A stretch of DNA of 64,000 nt from the NCBI RefSeq assembly GCF_004217215.1, contig NZ_SHKP01000004.1:62001-126000 (forward strand), given 5' to 3'. The notes under the pieces were generated by a model. The model saw only the letters and a program-made list of their open reading frames with translations, did not search any database and was not told the origin of the DNA. A program made the translations under genes and the position numbers. This document shows positions 63,749-64,000 of the stretch, piece by piece. Source of the DNA: Rivibacter subsaxonicus. GTDB lineage: Bacteria; Pseudomonadota; Gammaproteobacteria; Burkholderiales; Burkholderiaceae_C. The stretch's first letter is position 1. Every line of letters begins with the position of its first letter.

Positions 63749-64000
63749 ATGAGTTCATCCCTTCCGAGTCGCGTCACGCTGGTCGACGTCGGCCCGCGCG
63801 ACGGCCTGCAGAACGAGAAGCAGGCGGTTGCCGCCGCCCACAAGATCGAACTGGTGCAGCGCCTGCAGCAGGCCGGGTTGCGCGAGATCGAGGTCACCAG
63901 CTTCGTCAGCCCGAAGTGGGTGCCGCAGATGGCGGATGGCGCCGAGGTGATGGCCGGCATCGCGCGGCCGGCCGGCGTGCGCCACAGCGTCCTGGTGCCC
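63749..64000 (+). CDS. liuE: Hydroxymethylglutaryl-CoA lyase (5' part, cut by window edge)
   Basis: First 84 codons of the enzyme that splits HMG-CoA into acetoacetate and acetyl-CoA, the last step of leucine breakdown. The TIM-barrel start carries the HMG-CoA lyase signature LVDVGPRDGLQNEK with the metal Asp and catalytic Arg, followed by LREIEVTSFVSPKWVPQMAD. ATG 63749 was chosen because it gives the usual N-terminus; only a weak purine run (GAGAAA) precedes it. It completes the liuA-B-C-D-E set in this window. Confidence 0.92.
   Translation, partial: MSSSLPSRVTLVDVGPRDGLQNEKQAVAAAHKIELVQRLQQAGLREIEVTSFVSPKWVPQMADGAEVMAGIARPAGVRHSVLVP

Overview
The window is a single stretch of high-GC chromosome from a betaproteobacterium, almost certainly a member of the order Burkholderiales. 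This rests on the gene content: a type II secretion (gsp) cluster with gspC split off, a DksA of Burkholderiales type, a Gram-negative porin, ttcA/folB/folM, hslVU downstream of dksA, and a leucine/isovalerate (liu) pathway under a MerR-type regulator. GC-rich palindromic spacer repeats that I associate with Comamonadaceae-like and Rubrivivax/Leptothrix-like genomes also occur. The genus cannot be fixed from the sequence alone. Nearly all of the window is core or metabolic chromosome. I see no prophage, CRISPR array, integrase or full insertion sequence; the only mobile-looking item is a 187-bp MITE-like element.

Layout. 1-8.3 kb: type II secretion cluster on the minus strand (gspG-H-I-J-K-L-M-N-D, gspD running off the left edge), with gspC on the plus strand back to back with gspG. 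8.3-13.8 kb: a divergent CobT-like protein, ilvA, a strong candidate small RNA with tandem anti-Shine-Dalgarno motifs, an OsmC-family protein, coq7 and a porin. 13.8-24.6 kb: glmU, two lipoproteins, ttcA-folB-folM, midA-like methyltransferase, tRNA-Met, a cation efflux gene with an apparent frameshift, a SET-domain protein and miaB. 24.6-30.8 kb (minus strand): a CobW-type GTPase, a DksA with a long basic extension, a STAS-domain protein and hslV-hslU. 31-40 kb (plus strand): corC-lnt, an outer-membrane protein, then glyQ-glyS-gmhB-plsC and a YgjP-type metallopeptidase.

40-64 kb is dominated by acyl-CoA metabolism. A MerR/LiuR-type regulator starts an operon with a thioesterase and isovaleryl-CoA dehydrogenase (liuA). 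Further on come a GNAT protein, an S10 peptidase, carbonic anhydrase, aceK, a thiolase, a second acyl-CoA dehydrogenase, a TRAP transporter (dctPQM) and DinB. The second half of leucine catabolism follows: liuB, liuC, a DUF4126 membrane protein, liuD and the start of liuE. An identical 20-bp operator-like sequence lies in front of the regulator (42287-42306) and in front of liuB (57892-57911). This ties the two halves of the pathway together: isovaleryl-CoA to methylcrotonyl-CoA (LiuA), methylglutaconyl-CoA (LiuBD), HMG-CoA (LiuC), then acetoacetate plus acetyl-CoA (LiuE).

The most interesting signals are regulatory rather than a new multi-gene system. They are the small-RNA candidate upstream of ilvA, the shared liu operator with a MITE-like element four bases from one copy, and several genes whose -10 hexamer sits so close to the start codon that the mRNA should be leaderless (gspC/gspG, midA, the XRE gene, dinB). 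Odd proteins worth a look are the DksA, the DctM with a proline-rich insert, and the CobT-like protein with an altered catalytic position.
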